A DNA stretch of 64,000 nt from Nitrospirota bacterium (GTDB lineage: Bacteria; Nitrospirota; Nitrospiria; Nitrospirales; Nitrospiraceae): positions 1 through 64,000 of the forward strand of contig JAUXQT010000096.1 of assembly GCA_030682135.1 (NCBI GenBank), given 5' to 3'. The translations under genes and the position numbers were made by a program. Position 1 is the stretch's first letter. The number at the start of each line of letters is the position of its first letter. This document shows positions 8,113-16,546 of this stretch, in pieces. Under the pieces are notes generated by a model. That model had not been told where the DNA came from. It did not search any database and saw nothing but the letters and a program-made list of their open reading frames with translations.

Positions 8113-9681
8113 CTAGAATCGCCAGAAGAACGACAGTTGTATCCGGTGGTTCTCGGCATTGGCCCCGTCTGCATAGGTGGTACGGACCCAGTTTGTCATC
8201 AGCGCCGCTCGAATTTCCTGAGTAAAATCGTGGAACACATAGGCATAGTAGGTGGAGTCGCGGATGTAGATGCTCTGTGCTGTTCGGATCGATCCGCCAC
8301 AGAACGCCGCCGTCACGGTACAAATCATTTCACCGGCGTTGGAGGAGTAGATGCTTCCATAGCCGCCTCCGATCCATGTTTTTCCCTGATCGGGGAGATA
8401 ATACGTCGTATGAACCATCAGCGAGGTCGAGCGTATCGCTTCGAATTTGCCGGTTTGACTGCTCACGGCTGCAAGACCGGCATCGATATTGGTCTGTCCG
8501 AAGGCCGTTCCGCCAAATCCGCCGTTTGAAGTGGAGCTTCCGCATACCGGATTGCAAACGCCCCAACTCAATCCGTTAAACATGTCGGATATGCCGGCAC
8601 CGGTGACCCCCTCCATGACGACGTGCGCGGTATGGCCCAACTCTCCATCTCGTGATGGGAGAACCGGAATAAATAGGCTAGAGGAGAGCCCCCAACCAGG
8701 CACATATGTTTGACCGCTTAGATTGGGTTGGCTTCCCGATGGACTAGTTGGACCCCCGGCATTCGCTTCGAGTCGCCTTCCGACTCCGCTGATTTGGAGG
8801 CTCAACGGTTTGAGCGAGATGTCGCCTGTCGAAGAACCGGTATAGGGTGCGAGCAAGCCGTGATAGGCGACCTGAACTCCTGCAACGAACGAGGGGAGGT
8901 TAGCATCGGGTTGTGGCGGACGCTCCACAGAGAAGACGGGCGTCAGGGACAGGGTATCCGTCACGCGTAGCCGCTTGGACAGGCTGGCCTGAATCCAACG
9001 ATTAAACATATTCGCCGGAGTCGCAGCGACCGACACTTGCCCCCTCGAATAGTCAGACATGAATCCAAACCGCGACCAATCCTGCCCGATCTTCACATCG
9101 ACCACTGGGCTTTCCACCAGGAAATACATTTGGAAGATGCGTGCGTCCGGGCTGGTCCGCAATGTGAGATTGGACACTCCGGGGCTGCCGATCGCCGGCT
9201 CGTTCCCCAGGAAGTCGATCGATCCATAGAAGCGGCTCTTGATACCATCCCGCTCCGGGGCTCGCACATCGAGCGTGATCCGGCTGTTTCTCGGGCTGGT
9301 TTGAAACAGGCTGTTGGCTCCGCCCAGCGTATTGCTTCGCAGGACCGGTCGGTTGCCGATGATTTCCTCATAGCTCCGCGTGCTATCCCCGATAAAGTCA
9401 ATTTCGGCGAAGCCTCCCAATTTGACGTGCACCCCGTTTTTTGTGATTGCCGCCGCCTGCTTCATGCTCTGTGCTTCTTCGGCTTTCGTTCGCTGCTCCT
9501 CTTCGAAGGCCTGATCGAATTCCTGCTGAGTGATGATGCCTTTGTCCAGGAGGAGTCGTAGCGCACGATGATCGTCTCCGCCTGCGAGACTCTGTTGAGG
9601 GAACGTGAGCATTAGGAGGAGAGCAACCGCCCCAGCCACAGCTTGTCCTGTCGCGATTCGAGCTCGGCACGTGAGGGCCAT
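8113..9681 (-). CDS. Outer-membrane porin with N-terminal coiled-coil
   Basis: Protein of 522 residues. The ATG at 9681 is preceded by AGGAGAAATTG; the upstream extension to 9852 is not coding-like. There is a signal peptide (about 1-32, ending QQSLAG). Next comes a charged helix GIITQQEFDQAFEEEQRTKAEE (residues 45-65), typical of the short SHOCT-like or coiled-coil segment before Nitrospira-type porins. From about residue 85 (VHVKLGGFAEIDFIGD) alternating beta strands run to a terminal Phe (IQLSFFWRF), the outer-membrane assembly signature. It resembles the DcaP/alginate-export type of trimeric porins. It may let anions such as bicarbonate reach SbtA, an inference from position only. Confidence 0.8.
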   Translation of the reverse strand: MALTCRARIATGQAVAGAVALLLMLTFPQQSLAGGDDHRALRLLLDKGIITQQEFDQAFEEEQRTKAEEAQSMKQAAAITKNGVHVKLGGFAEIDFIGDSTRSYEEIIGNRPVLRSNTLGGANSLFQTSPRNSRITLDVRAPERDGIKSRFYGSIDFLGNEPAIGSPGVSNLTLRTSPDARIFQMYFLVESPVVDVKIGQDWSRFGFMSDYSRGQVSVAATPANMFNRWIQASLSKRLRVTDTLSLTPVFSVERPPQPDANLPSFVAGVQVAYHGLLAPYTGSSTGDISLKPLSLQISGVGRRLEANAGGPTSPSGSQPNLSGQTYVPGWGLSSSLFIPVLPSRDGELGHTAHVVMEGVTGAGISDMFNGLSWGVCNPVCGSSTSNGGFGGTAFGQTNIDAGLAAVSSQTGKFEAIRSTSLMVHTTYYLPDQGKTWIGGGYGSIYSSNAGEMICTVTAAFCGGSIRTAQSIYIRDSTYYAYVFHDFTQEIRAALMTNWVRTTYADGANAENHRIQLSFFWRF

Positions 9682-9990
9682 CAATTTCTCCTGAGGCGAT
9701 GTGTGGTTGATGTGAGTGCAGAGGCCTCCAGCAAGGACAATGCCATCTGAGAATGGTGGAAGAGCGCGTGAAATGACTTGTGCGCTGGAGGATTGATTTT
9801 GGAGTCGAGCGGATCCGCACAGACCGCACCGTGCGAAACAGCGATCACGCATGGATTATTCGGCGCGTCTTGCGCGCGCTGTGCCACGGAGTCTTCTGAA
9901 TTGCCCACTGCAGTCGAGCAGTTAGCCTGCGGCGCAGGATTCGTATGAGGACGGACTAAATATTGCAGAGTTGTCGAGAGAGGTTTCTCT
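9682..9990. promoter_or_regulatory. Divergent promoter region between porin and carbonic anhydrase operon
   Basis: About 309 bp separate the porin gene (minus) from the small gene/carbonic anhydrase pair (plus). Both transcripts must start here. I could not pick out a reliable -35/-10 pair or operator by eye. Confidence 0.4.
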
Positions 9991-10257
9991 ATGAGGGGCT
10001 TAAGCAAGATGGCCGATCACAGGGTTGCGATCACGATGCGAGAAATTGAGGATGCCGTTCATCAACTGGTGGCGCAGCATCGCGGGGTGGCCTTTACCGC
10101 GCTCTCGTCTGCATTGCCTCAGTGTAGATGGCAGACGCTGTTTCAGGTGCTGCATGATTTACAGGAGAAAGGCCTCGTGGTTCTGGCTCCTCTTCCGTGG
10201 GATTACGAGATCCGTGCGGAAGACGCAAACGCGCGAATCGATGGGAGGACCAGATGA
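9991..10257 (+). CDS. Small winged-helix-like protein translationally coupled to carbonic anhydrase
   Basis: Protein of 88 residues, or 82 if it starts at the second ATG at 10009; both have purine-rich sequence upstream (AGAGG and AGGGG). It is not a family I can name. The order helix-helix-helix followed by hairpin strands, MREIEDAVHQLVAQ, ALSSALPQCRWQTLFQVLHDLQEKGL and VVLAPLPWDYEIR, suggests a winged-helix DNA-binding fold like short MarR or ArsR cores. Its stop codon overlaps the carbonic anhydrase start as ATGA, so the two are almost surely co-translated. It may regulate the locus; that is inference. Confidence 0.6.
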   Translation: MRGLSKMADHRVAITMREIEDAVHQLVAQHRGVAFTALSSALPQCRWQTLFQVLHDLQEKGLVVLAPLPWDYEIRAEDANARIDGRTR

Positions 10258-10859
10258 CTGTATTGAGACCGATCGAATCATTGGCCGACATCTCGCCGGA
10301 GGTTAGGGGCACGCCGATCGAGGATCTCCTTCGCTACCACAATATGGGAGCGACTCACAGCCCCTACAGTCAGGCAGAAGTTTTAGTAGGGATGTGCATG
10401 GACCATCGAGAACGGCTGAGCCTTCCTGAAAACTTCGCCTATATCATTCGCTCCGCTGGGTGCAATTTGCGATATAGCGAGTTTCAGATCTCCTATGCCG
10501 TGGCGATTGGAGGCGTTTCCGCGATCGCGCTGGTCGGTCATACGAACTGCGGCATGGTCAATCTGATGCATCGGCGGGAGTTATTCATATCCGGGCTGGT
10601 TCGGCGAGGCGGGTGGCAACGAGAATGGGCGGAGGCCCACTTCATGAATTCTGTGGCCATGTTTGAAATCGGGAATGAAGTCGACTTCTTGGTTGCTGAA
10701 GCCAGGAGGCTCCGAGGCCGATATCCCACTCTTCCGGTCGTCCCGCTGGTCTATCGCGTGGAGGACCATCGGCTCTACCAGCTGAATGAACAGTGGATGC
10801 AATCGAATGCCACAGGTGAAGACGAACCTCGTCTGTCGCCGGAGCTGATGGCCCCGTAG
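10254..10859 (+). CDS. Beta-class carbonic anhydrase
   Basis: Protein of 201 residues. The start at 10254 has GGGAGG five bases upstream and overlaps the previous stop as ATGA. It carries the zinc site of beta-carbonic anhydrases: Cys and Asp-Arg in GMCMDHRERL (C-x-D-x-R) and the H-x2-C pair in GHTNCGM. It interconverts CO2 and bicarbonate in the cytoplasm. The zinc ligands are Cys, His and Cys, with the Asp-Arg dyad gating activity. The C-terminal part has the usual VPLVYRVEDHRLYQLN strand. Next to sbtA, sbtB and a porin gene, the likely job is balancing CO2 and bicarbonate for carboxylation. Confidence 0.88.
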   Translation: MTVLRPIESLADISPEVRGTPIEDLLRYHNMGATHSPYSQAEVLVGMCMDHRERLSLPENFAYIIRSAGCNLRYSEFQISYAVAIGGVSAIALVGHTNCGMVNLMHRRELFISGLVRRGGWQREWAEAHFMNSVAMFEIGNEVDFLVAEARRLRGRYPTLPVVPLVYRVEDHRLYQLNEQWMQSNATGEDEPRLSPELMAP

Positions 10860-10894
10860 GCATGGCGCGCACATACCCCGGTAGAGAGGCTGCG

Positions 10895-11137
10895 ATGAAC
10901 TGTGCCCGGTGTCACGGATGTGTGGTGGCGGAACAGCTCTCAGATCCCCATGGCACGAACGAACGGATAGAAGCCGTGCGCTGCTTGAATTGCGGCAATA
11001 TCGAGGATGCCTTGATTGAGTCCAACCGGAATCGTCATCTAAGCCGACTGCCGTCAAGAGCGCCACGGTTTTCTGTCGCCGGTCGGTCTCGTGATCGTTG
11101 GGGTGACTCTGGATGGGAGGCGTTGAGTGAATCTTGA
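10895..11137 (+). CDS. Zinc-ribbon microprotein, copy 1
   Basis: Protein of 80 residues starting at the ATG at 10895 (AGAGG just upstream); an ATG at 10862 is possible but poorly preceded. The N-terminal half has a zinc-ribbon cysteine set: MNCARCHGCVV and later CLNCGNIEDALIESNR. The C-terminal half is basic and low in order. It is a paralogue of the protein at 37735-37968, with which it shares the signature C-x-N-C-G-N-x2-D-x-L-I-E-[ST]-N-R. Both genes lie about 90 bp before a stand-alone receiver gene. Function unknown; a zinc-binding adaptor or nucleic-acid-binding role is possible. Confidence 0.7.
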   Translation: MNCARCHGCVVAEQLSDPHGTNERIEAVRCLNCGNIEDALIESNRNRHLSRLPSRAPRFSVAGRSRDRWGDSGWEALSES

Positions 11138-11232
11138 CGGGAGGTGTAGCCGGCGGGACCTGTTCGCCCGCTTCCACCAGCGTCCGATAGGTTTGATATA
11201 CGCTTGCAGCATGCAAAGAAGGAGACGTCATC

Positions 11233-11633
11233 ATGTATCCAGACGGTTATGGACAACGACTATTGGTTGTCGACGACGATGTGCACGTCCGGGCGCTGCT
11301 CTCGGCGCTACTCACATATGAAGGGTACAACGTGTTTGAGGCGGGTGATGGGCTCGAGGCGGTTGAAGAGTTACAGAAGCGACATTTCGATGCTGTGGTT
11401 TCTGACTGTCAGATGCCTCGGTTTGATGGGATGCAATTGTTGGCAATGTGCCAGCTCCTGTGGCCAGAGACCGCGGTGGTTCTGGTCTCAGGGGAAGGCT
11501 CGAGCTCGCGATTCAAAGGGGAGCTCATGCTCGGGTGAGAAAGCCCTACGGACAGTTTGAATTGATCACGTCGGTTCGCCGGGCGATCGAGAAGGTCTCC
11601 GCGCGGACCGCCTCTTATGGAGTTCAGGCCTAG
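11233..11633 (+). pseudogene. Single-domain response regulator with frameshift
   Basis: The first part (11233-11538) encodes a CheY-like receiver: DDD acidic pocket in LLVVDDDVHVR, phosphoacceptor Asp in VVSDCQMPRFDG and the signalling Ser in LVSGEG. It then hits a stop. The rest of the same receiver continues in the next frame (up to 11633): RGAHARVRKPYGQFEL, with the conserved Lys-Pro, then the final helix. The break is at a run of four G near 11517-11520. One extra G there would restore a continuous 133-residue receiver reading FKGGAHARVRKPY. So this is either a one-base deletion, an assembly error in a homopolymer, or less likely programmed slippage. Confidence 0.75.
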
Positions 11634-11652
11634 CAGAGGTGTGCGAGGACAT

Positions 11653-12303
11653 ATGCAACGTATGGCCATTGCCAATGAGACTCACCCACGGCGGAGCGAT
11701 GCTCTGGCGATGGGGCTGTTCGGATTGACGGTCGGTGCCTTCACCCTCGGTCTTGCGCAGCTCGGAGAAATTCCAGAGCGGAACCATATCGGAATACTGG
11801 TCATCGTCCTCGTCTGTAGCGGGCTGATGCCCTTCCTTGCCGGCATGGCCATGCTGCGCGATCACGAGCCGCTTTGTGGCTTTGCGTTGGCGACGTATGG
11901 ATTGTTCTGGAGTACCCTCTGCGCGGCCAAGCTGATCAGCGAGAACATGGCCTTCCAACTCAACCCGATCCTTTATGGGCAGCTCGATGTTATCTGCTTC
12001 GTGTGCGCAGTTGTCATGGTATACCTCTTGGCTTATCGAAGCACCACACTCTGTCTTCTGTTCTTGATGATCGCGGCGACCTGTTTCCTCACCGTGCTTA
12101 CGAGCCTGGGTTTAGTGCGAGAAATTATCCCTGGCATCGGGCACATTGTCGTCGGGCTGATGGCTCTTTATCATGCGCTAGGGAGCGTCTCCTTGGCCTT
12201 TACCGGCCGCGAACTGGTCCCGCTGGGACCTCCGCTATTGCCCAGGAGAGCGAGAGCCATTCAGCCTGTGCGCCAGCCAGGAGCAGGGTTTCCCAAAGGC
12301 TGA
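11653..12303 (+). CDS. GPR1/FUN34/YaaH (SatP) family acetate-transporter-like membrane protein
   Basis: Protein of 216 residues with six hydrophobic helices, the AceTr (SatP/YaaH) plan. The start at 11653 (CGAGGACAT upstream) follows the receiver gene by 19 bp; the ATG at 11617 lies inside that gene. Similarity to E. coli SatP is visible in LAMGLFGLTVGAFTLGLAQLG (helix 1) and FLAGMAMLRDHEPLCGFALA then YGLFWSTL (helices 2-3). The usual N-P-A-P-L-G motif is degenerate. Members carry acetate, succinate or protons. Together with acetyl-CoA synthetase at 56-58 kb it could serve acetate use, but the two are not linked. Confidence 0.7.
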   Translation: MQRMAIANETHPRRSDALAMGLFGLTVGAFTLGLAQLGEIPERNHIGILVIVLVCSGLMPFLAGMAMLRDHEPLCGFALATYGLFWSTLCAAKLISENMAFQLNPILYGQLDVICFVCAVVMVYLLAYRSTTLCLLFLMIAATCFLTVLTSLGLVREIIPGIGHIVVGLMALYHALGSVSLAFTGRELVPLGPPLLPRRARAIQPVRQPGAGFPKG

Positions 12304-12484
12304 GGAGCGGTCATAACATTGCTGATGGAGGCCAGGTGTTCAAAAGCCGCAATGTTTACTCGGTCACTCAGCGAAGGCTGAAGGGATCGTCATCGTGATG
12401 GCTTCGGCAGGCGAGGAGCAGGGCGGGCGGAATCAGCCGAGCGATTGAGAAGAGCCTTGGTTTGTATCTGGGAAGTCCCTCACG

Positions 12485-13240
12485 CTAGGGCTTGGTCAGG
12501 GTTACCGTGATTGCTCCTGCAAGGTCGCCGTCCATGTAGCCTTCCTTGGGGTATCCTGAAATATCCAGTTCGCCTTTTGGCTCACCGTGGCAGCTGAGGC
12601 AGGCCGGTACATAATAGATCGGCATGACGACCCGCAAGGTCTGGCCGTGATCGGTGAGTTCACTGACATAGGCTTCGGCTCGAGGACGTCCTGATAGCCA
12701 CTTCAGAACTGAGGCCTCGTATTCATCCGGCTCATTTTTGGGATTGCGTGGTTGTAAGGTGGTTTGCTTCAGCCTAACCTGCGTTTGTTTGGAGAACCGC
12801 GCAGCGGCCTGGCTCCCGTATGTGGCCGGAATAAAATTCTTGTACCCAATCCCCCGCTGGTTGATGACGACCTGGGCATCACGAACCACTTCTTTGCTGG
12901 CGAGCACGAACGCCGGCAAGAGCTCTTTGGCCAGGGGCGGCACTGTAATAGGCGCGCTCTGAAGTTTTGAGAGGTCAATGTTAGTCTGATCGCGAAACTC
13001 CCGAACAAGTTGTTGCTCAAACACTTCGGGTGTAAAGCCCTTGTCTCCCTTATGTTGATCGTCAATCAACAGTTGGTTCCGCTCGATGACCAGCCGGCCC
13101 GCTTTGAGTAACTTGGCTAAGAGTCGCGCGGTCTCCTCCGCCTCTGCGCGGTCGACCGCCCAGCTTGTGCTCGGGGTTACGGCTCCGAGGGTGAGGATCG
13201 CGAGCATTCCCGTCATGACGGCAAATCGTAAGCTGTTCAT
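12485..13240 (-). CDS. DUF3365 (Tll0287-like) haem c protein, copy 2
   Basis: Exported protein of 251 residues, start at 13240 with AAAGGGGACTCCG upstream. The signal peptide runs about 1-30 (MLAILTLGAVTPSTSWA). The body repeats the blocks of copy 1 at 5410: EETARLLAKLLKAGRLVIERNQ, GIGYKNFIPATYGSQAA, KQTTLQPRNPKN, then CLSCH for haem attachment and GDLAGAITVTL at the end. It is the last gene of a four-gene minus-strand set (15394 to 12485), 16 bp after a solute-binding-like gene. A periplasmic haem sensor or redox role is likely by family; the ligand is unknown. Confidence 0.87.
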   Translation of the reverse strand: MNSLRFAVMTGMLAILTLGAVTPSTSWAVDRAEAEETARLLAKLLKAGRLVIERNQLLIDDQHKGDKGFTPEVFEQQLVREFRDQTNIDLSKLQSAPITVPPLAKELLPAFVLASKEVVRDAQVVINQRGIGYKNFIPATYGSQAAARFSKQTQVRLKQTTLQPRNPKNEPDEYEASVLKWLSGRPRAEAYVSELTDHGQTLRVVMPIYYVPACLSCHGEPKGELDISGYPKEGYMDGDLAGAITVTLTKP

Positions 13241-13256
13241 CGGAGTCCCCTTTCGT

Positions 13257-14345
13257 TCATCGTGACCGGGTGTCGGCCAGTCGGCACTGGCCTTGATCGT
13301 AATGCTGAGGCATCTTCTCCGCGGCAAACGGAAGACCTTCCGTCGCGGCCCGACGGGGATAGGCGTAGCTGTCTTCCAGCCAGCGCTGCCGCATCTCGGT
13401 GAGCCGGCCCGATTCATCAAGCCGGAACAGGAGGTCATTGAGGAATCGTCGTAACCGATAACTCTCCTCGTCGGTGACGATTGCATAGTGTTCACGGGTC
13501 AGGATCAGCGGCTTGCCATTTCCCAATGTGAGGAGCTGCCAGTCTTTGCGGACCCGACGTACCGTATAGTTCAGGACCGGTTCTTTCCCAAGAATAAGGT
13601 CTATCGGTGGGTGTTGGGACTCGAAGGCAGCGGGAAGCGAGTCGCAGAGCACAAGCGTGATGCCGTTCAGATTCGCCTCCGCATAGAATTGCGCGCTGGT
13701 GCCTTCTTGAACGGCCACGGTCAGCCCTGCAAGGGCTTCGGACATAAGCTGTGCACCGGCCACTCGCTCAGAGGATCGACGGATAGAGGCACTCACGCGC
13801 TCAGCGACGTCAGGGCGTGGAGTGATGCCACCGATGCCTCCGGCCTCAAAGTAGGGGTTCGAATAGGCGAGGCCGATTCGTCCTGGTGCTGCCACATTGG
13901 CACTGATCGAAGACACAAACAAGTCGAGATTGCCTTCCGTCAGTTCGATGAAGAGGTTTCGGAAGCGAATCAGTTGTAGTGTCGGCACGATCGGTTCCTT
14001 GCTGCCGCAGCGCTGCGAAAGAGCAGCGGTGATTTCTCGCACGAGCTCGACATCGAGGCCTGTGACGCGGAGCCCTTCGTCTGTATAGATGGCTGGGAAC
14101 ACAAACGGCTGGAACGGTTCAACCGCCATGCCGACACGGATCTGGCCCCTGGCGCAGATTGCATCGAGTTCGTTCGTGGCGATGGGATGCAGCAGTTGGA
14201 CCGCATCGATCACCAGCCCACAGCCCTGTATCATGACGGTCATAAGCAACAGTGATGCCCACTCGCCCGCGAGTCGAATAAGCGGCGCGGTTGTCCCGGT
14301 CTCATGCGGTGGAGCCGCCAAGGCTGTGCGGTGTGTGTGAGGCAT
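13257..14345 (-). CDS. Family 3 periplasmic solute-binding-like lipoprotein
   Basis: Protein of 362 residues, start at 14345 just 2 bp after the preceding gene's stop. A hydrophobic stretch ends in IQGC near residue 40, a possible lipobox. From about 55 (LDAICARGQIRVGMAVEP) it has the SBP_bac_3 fold: FQPFVF, GLRVTGLDVELVREI, NLDLFVSSIS, GLTVAVQEGTSAQFYAE and YAIVTDEESYRLRRFLNDLL. Such proteins bind amino acids or similar small solutes, or serve as sensor domains. No permease or ATPase gene is nearby; its partners are a beta-barrel protein and a DUF3365 haem protein. So a sensing or scavenging role outside classic ABC import is possible. Confidence 0.78.
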   Translation of the reverse strand: MPHTHRTALAAPPHETGTTAPLIRLAGEWASLLLMTVMIQGCGLVIDAVQLLHPIATNELDAICARGQIRVGMAVEPFQPFVFPAIYTDEGLRVTGLDVELVREITAALSQRCGSKEPIVPTLQLIRFRNLFIELTEGNLDLFVSSISANVAAPGRIGLAYSNPYFEAGGIGGITPRPDVAERVSASIRRSSERVAGAQLMSEALAGLTVAVQEGTSAQFYAEANLNGITLVLCDSLPAAFESQHPPIDLILGKEPVLNYTVRRVRKDWQLLTLGNGKPLILTREHYAIVTDEESYRLRRFLNDLLFRLDESGRLTEMRQRWLEDSYAYPRRAATEGLPFAAEKMPQHYDQGQCRLADTRSR

Positions 14346-14347
14346 GC

Positions 14348-14995
14348 TCAGAATCGAATCCCTGTCGTAATCAACCATTGTTGCGTCTGTCCAGCAGTAC
14401 CCTGAAAATCAATCCCGTATTGAGCATATTGGATGGCTGTGTCGATTGAGACGCCCCGCGCGATTGGAAACCGGACACCAACCTGCCCGCCGATAAAATG
14501 CCCCGGCCATGTGTTGCCAGGACCGGGGAGCGTGGCGCCTCCGAGCAGACCCAGATAGGGAACGGCCCGGTCTTCGAGGGGGCCGAAGAGGACATGCCGG
14601 ATCACGCGGTTGATTGGCATTCCCTTTGGAAAGTCCAGAATATCGATGAAGTTATTCCACCGGGGATTGAGATACAACGAGTTCTGGTCTGTCGTAAAGG
14701 TCTGTGTGTGGTTGCTGTAGTATTGGTAAATGGCTCGAACCTCTAAATCGCCATAACGCAATGCCGTGATCCCGCCTTGGACTCCAATCACGCGATTGTC
14801 GGGAGCGAATGATCGCTGGCTGAATGTCACGTCGAAGCTGAATGGCCGGATGGGGAGCCATTCGAGGAATGCATCCTGCGCGTTGACCGGTGAGGCGAGC
14901 AGACAGGTTATGAGGCTGAGGGTCATGACTGAGAGGTGGCGCAGGAGGCGATGGGGCCGATACGGCTCGGCAGGTGTCAGTCGTTGTTGCATCAT
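14348..14995 (-). CDS. Small outer-membrane beta-barrel protein
   Basis: Protein of 215 residues with a signal peptide of about 40 residues (ending SPVNA). Strands of alternating polarity follow, with glycine-rich turns, and the chain ends in Phe (WLITTGIRF). The size fits an eight-stranded barrel of the OmpW/OmpA-like or lipid A deacylase (PagL-like) type. I cannot place it more exactly. It overlaps nothing but sits 2 bp before the solute-binding gene and 27 bp after a small exported protein gene, so it belongs to that operon. Two ATGs in a row begin it. Confidence 0.65.
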   Translation of the reverse strand: MMQQRLTPAEPYRPHRLLRHLSVMTLSLITCLLASPVNAQDAFLEWLPIRPFSFDVTFSQRSFAPDNRVIGVQGGITALRYGDLEVRAIYQYYSNHTQTFTTDQNSLYLNPRWNNFIDILDFPKGMPINRVIRHVLFGPLEDRAVPYLGLLGGATLPGPGNTWPGHFIGGQVGVRFPIARGVSIDTAIQYAQYGIDFQGTAGQTQQWLITTGIRF

Positions 14996-15022
14996 GCACT
15001 ACAGTAGATTTCGAAGCGAATA

Positions 15023-15394
15023 TTACTTGGCGGGTGCCTCTGCCCCGGTATGCTTCGGGGCGGTGATGCATGATTGCATAATTTCGATCTGGCAGGAAAG
15101 GGCGGTGCCGAGTGTCGTCTGAGCGACCCTGCGCATGTCCTGTGCGGAGACTTTCCCCTCCTCGACATCGAGGAGCAGATGTCCCGGAACGCTGGTTCCA
15201 TCGACCGCGAAGACTCCCTCGGTTTGCCTCAAGACGGGTTCGAGCGTCTGCTGTGCCTCCTGACATTGTGAGCCTGACAGCATGAGGGCAATGCGTTCTT
15301 TCGGTGCGGCAGCCGAAAGAGGGGGGAGGGAAATGAGCAGGGCCATGCAGATGGTTGTGAGGAGCGCGAACCTGGCTGATATGACGTTCATCAT
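15023..15394 (-). CDS. Small exported protein, heavy-metal-associated-like fold
   Basis: Protein of 123 residues with a signal peptide (about 1-30, ending PLSAAA). The rest, with an early Cys in SGSQCQEAQQ, predicted order beta-alpha-beta-beta-alpha (VFAVDGTSVPGHLLLDVEEGKVSAQDMRRVAQ) and a late Cys pair region LSCQIEIMQSC, recalls HMA/ferredoxin-like small domains but lacks the C-x2-C metal site. First gene of the operon that continues with the beta-barrel, solute-binding and DUF3365 genes. It lies about 80 bp downstream of nirK on the same strand, so it may be read through from nirK. Function unknown. Confidence 0.55.
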   Translation of the reverse strand: MMNVISARFALLTTICMALLISLPPLSAAAPKERIALMLSGSQCQEAQQTLEPVLRQTEGVFAVDGTSVPGHLLLDVEEGKVSAQDMRRVAQTTLGTALSCQIEIMQSCITAPKHTGAEAPAK

Positions 15395-15473
15395 GATGTG
15401 ATACAGGGGCGAGGGCCCATCGTCCAGTCAATTGACGGGAGCGGCCATAGAAGCCGCTCCCGTCTTCTATCTC

Positions 15474-16424
15474 TTACTTTGCTGGCAGTACCCAAGGCAC
15501 CATCGGCATGAGCGGCGCGGGTTTGGCATCGGGGCCTACCAACAACACCGCAATGGCGCCACGCAGCGCACCGGTGAGTGAATGGGTAACGAGCGGGTAG
15601 GCACCGGCTGATTCAACCACGACGTCGAACGTGGCTGCGCTGCCAGGGCCAACGACATAGGTCTGGACTCCGTTCAGCTTGTTCGTGGGATTGCCGCTCT
15701 CGTAGACGTTGTCCCAGATTTCCCCGATCGGATGGAACGAGGAGAATTCATTCGGGCCTGCGTTAACGAAGTAGATTCGGACCCGTTCACCTGGCTTTGC
15801 ATCCAGTTTGCCGCCGCCGGTCACGAACGGGTGATACTTGAAGATCCCGCCGTTGAATAGCATGTTGTCGTACTTGCGATCGAACATCGCCTGCACATCG
15901 TCGGGATTCTTGAAGAACTCGGACTGCACGAGGACATATTCACGATCGGCTTTGGCCCAGGCTTTTGCATTCTTCGGATCCACGATGATGGCGCCGAACA
16001 TGCCGCGGGCGACATGCTGGATCATTGGAGGCGCACCGCAATGGTAGAAGAAAATACCGGGCTTCTTGGCGACGAATGTATAGCTGATGGTCTCGCCGGC
16101 ATTCACGGCCCGATAGTTCTTCAAGAAGTCGATTTCTGCGGCATGGAAGTCCATGGCATGAGGATTCTTGTTCGTGGCGGGATTGGTTAAGGTGAAATTG
16201 ATCGTGTCGCCCTCCGTCACACGGACGACCGGTCCCGGGACTGTGCCGTCGAAGGTCCATGCAGCATACTTCTCTCCGCTTCCCTCAACGACGATATCGG
16301 TTTCCACTGCCGTCATCGCGATGTTATGGGTCTTGGCCCAGGCCGGTGCCGAGAGGGCTAGGCCTCCGACGAGTAGGCCCGTGAGGATGGCACGGGTGCC
16401 ATAGTGGTGTTTCGATGATTGCAT
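15474..16424 (-). CDS. nirK: Copper-containing nitrite reductase NirK
   Basis: Periplasmic enzyme of 316 residues reducing nitrite to NO. The start at 16424 has AAGGAGAGAGACC upstream and opens a signal peptide ending SAPAWA (residue 30). Two cupredoxin domains are present. Type 1 copper ligands: His89, Cys129, His137 and Met142 (HAMDFH, FYHCGAPPMIQH and RGM). Type 2 site: His94, His128 and a His in the second domain (VTHSL). The catalytic Asp92 and a second-domain His (SSFHPIG) are also kept, so the enzyme should be active. A Crp/Fnr-type regulator gene and a 26-bp palindrome lie directly upstream. NirK is widespread in nitrite oxidisers, where its physiological direction is debated. Confidence 0.93.
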   Translation of the reverse strand: MQSSKHHYGTRAILTGLLVGGLALSAPAWAKTHNIAMTAVETDIVVEGSGEKYAAWTFDGTVPGPVVRVTEGDTINFTLTNPATNKNPHAMDFHAAEIDFLKNYRAVNAGETISYTFVAKKPGIFFYHCGAPPMIQHVARGMFGAIIVDPKNAKAWAKADREYVLVQSEFFKNPDDVQAMFDRKYDNMLFNGGIFKYHPFVTGGGKLDAKPGERVRIYFVNAGPNEFSSFHPIGEIWDNVYESGNPTNKLNGVQTYVVGPGSAATFDVVVESAGAYPLVTHSLTGALRGAIAVLLVGPDAKPAPLMPMVPWVLPAK

Positions 16425-16546
16425 GGTCTCTCTCCTTCTCTGGTTGAAAATGGATGGATCCGTAGTTGTGTGAACCAACGGTCCTCTGCATTCAGGGTTG
16501 TGAATCCTAGATGTTGACGGAGCTACCATACGCTAGGCCGATAGTA

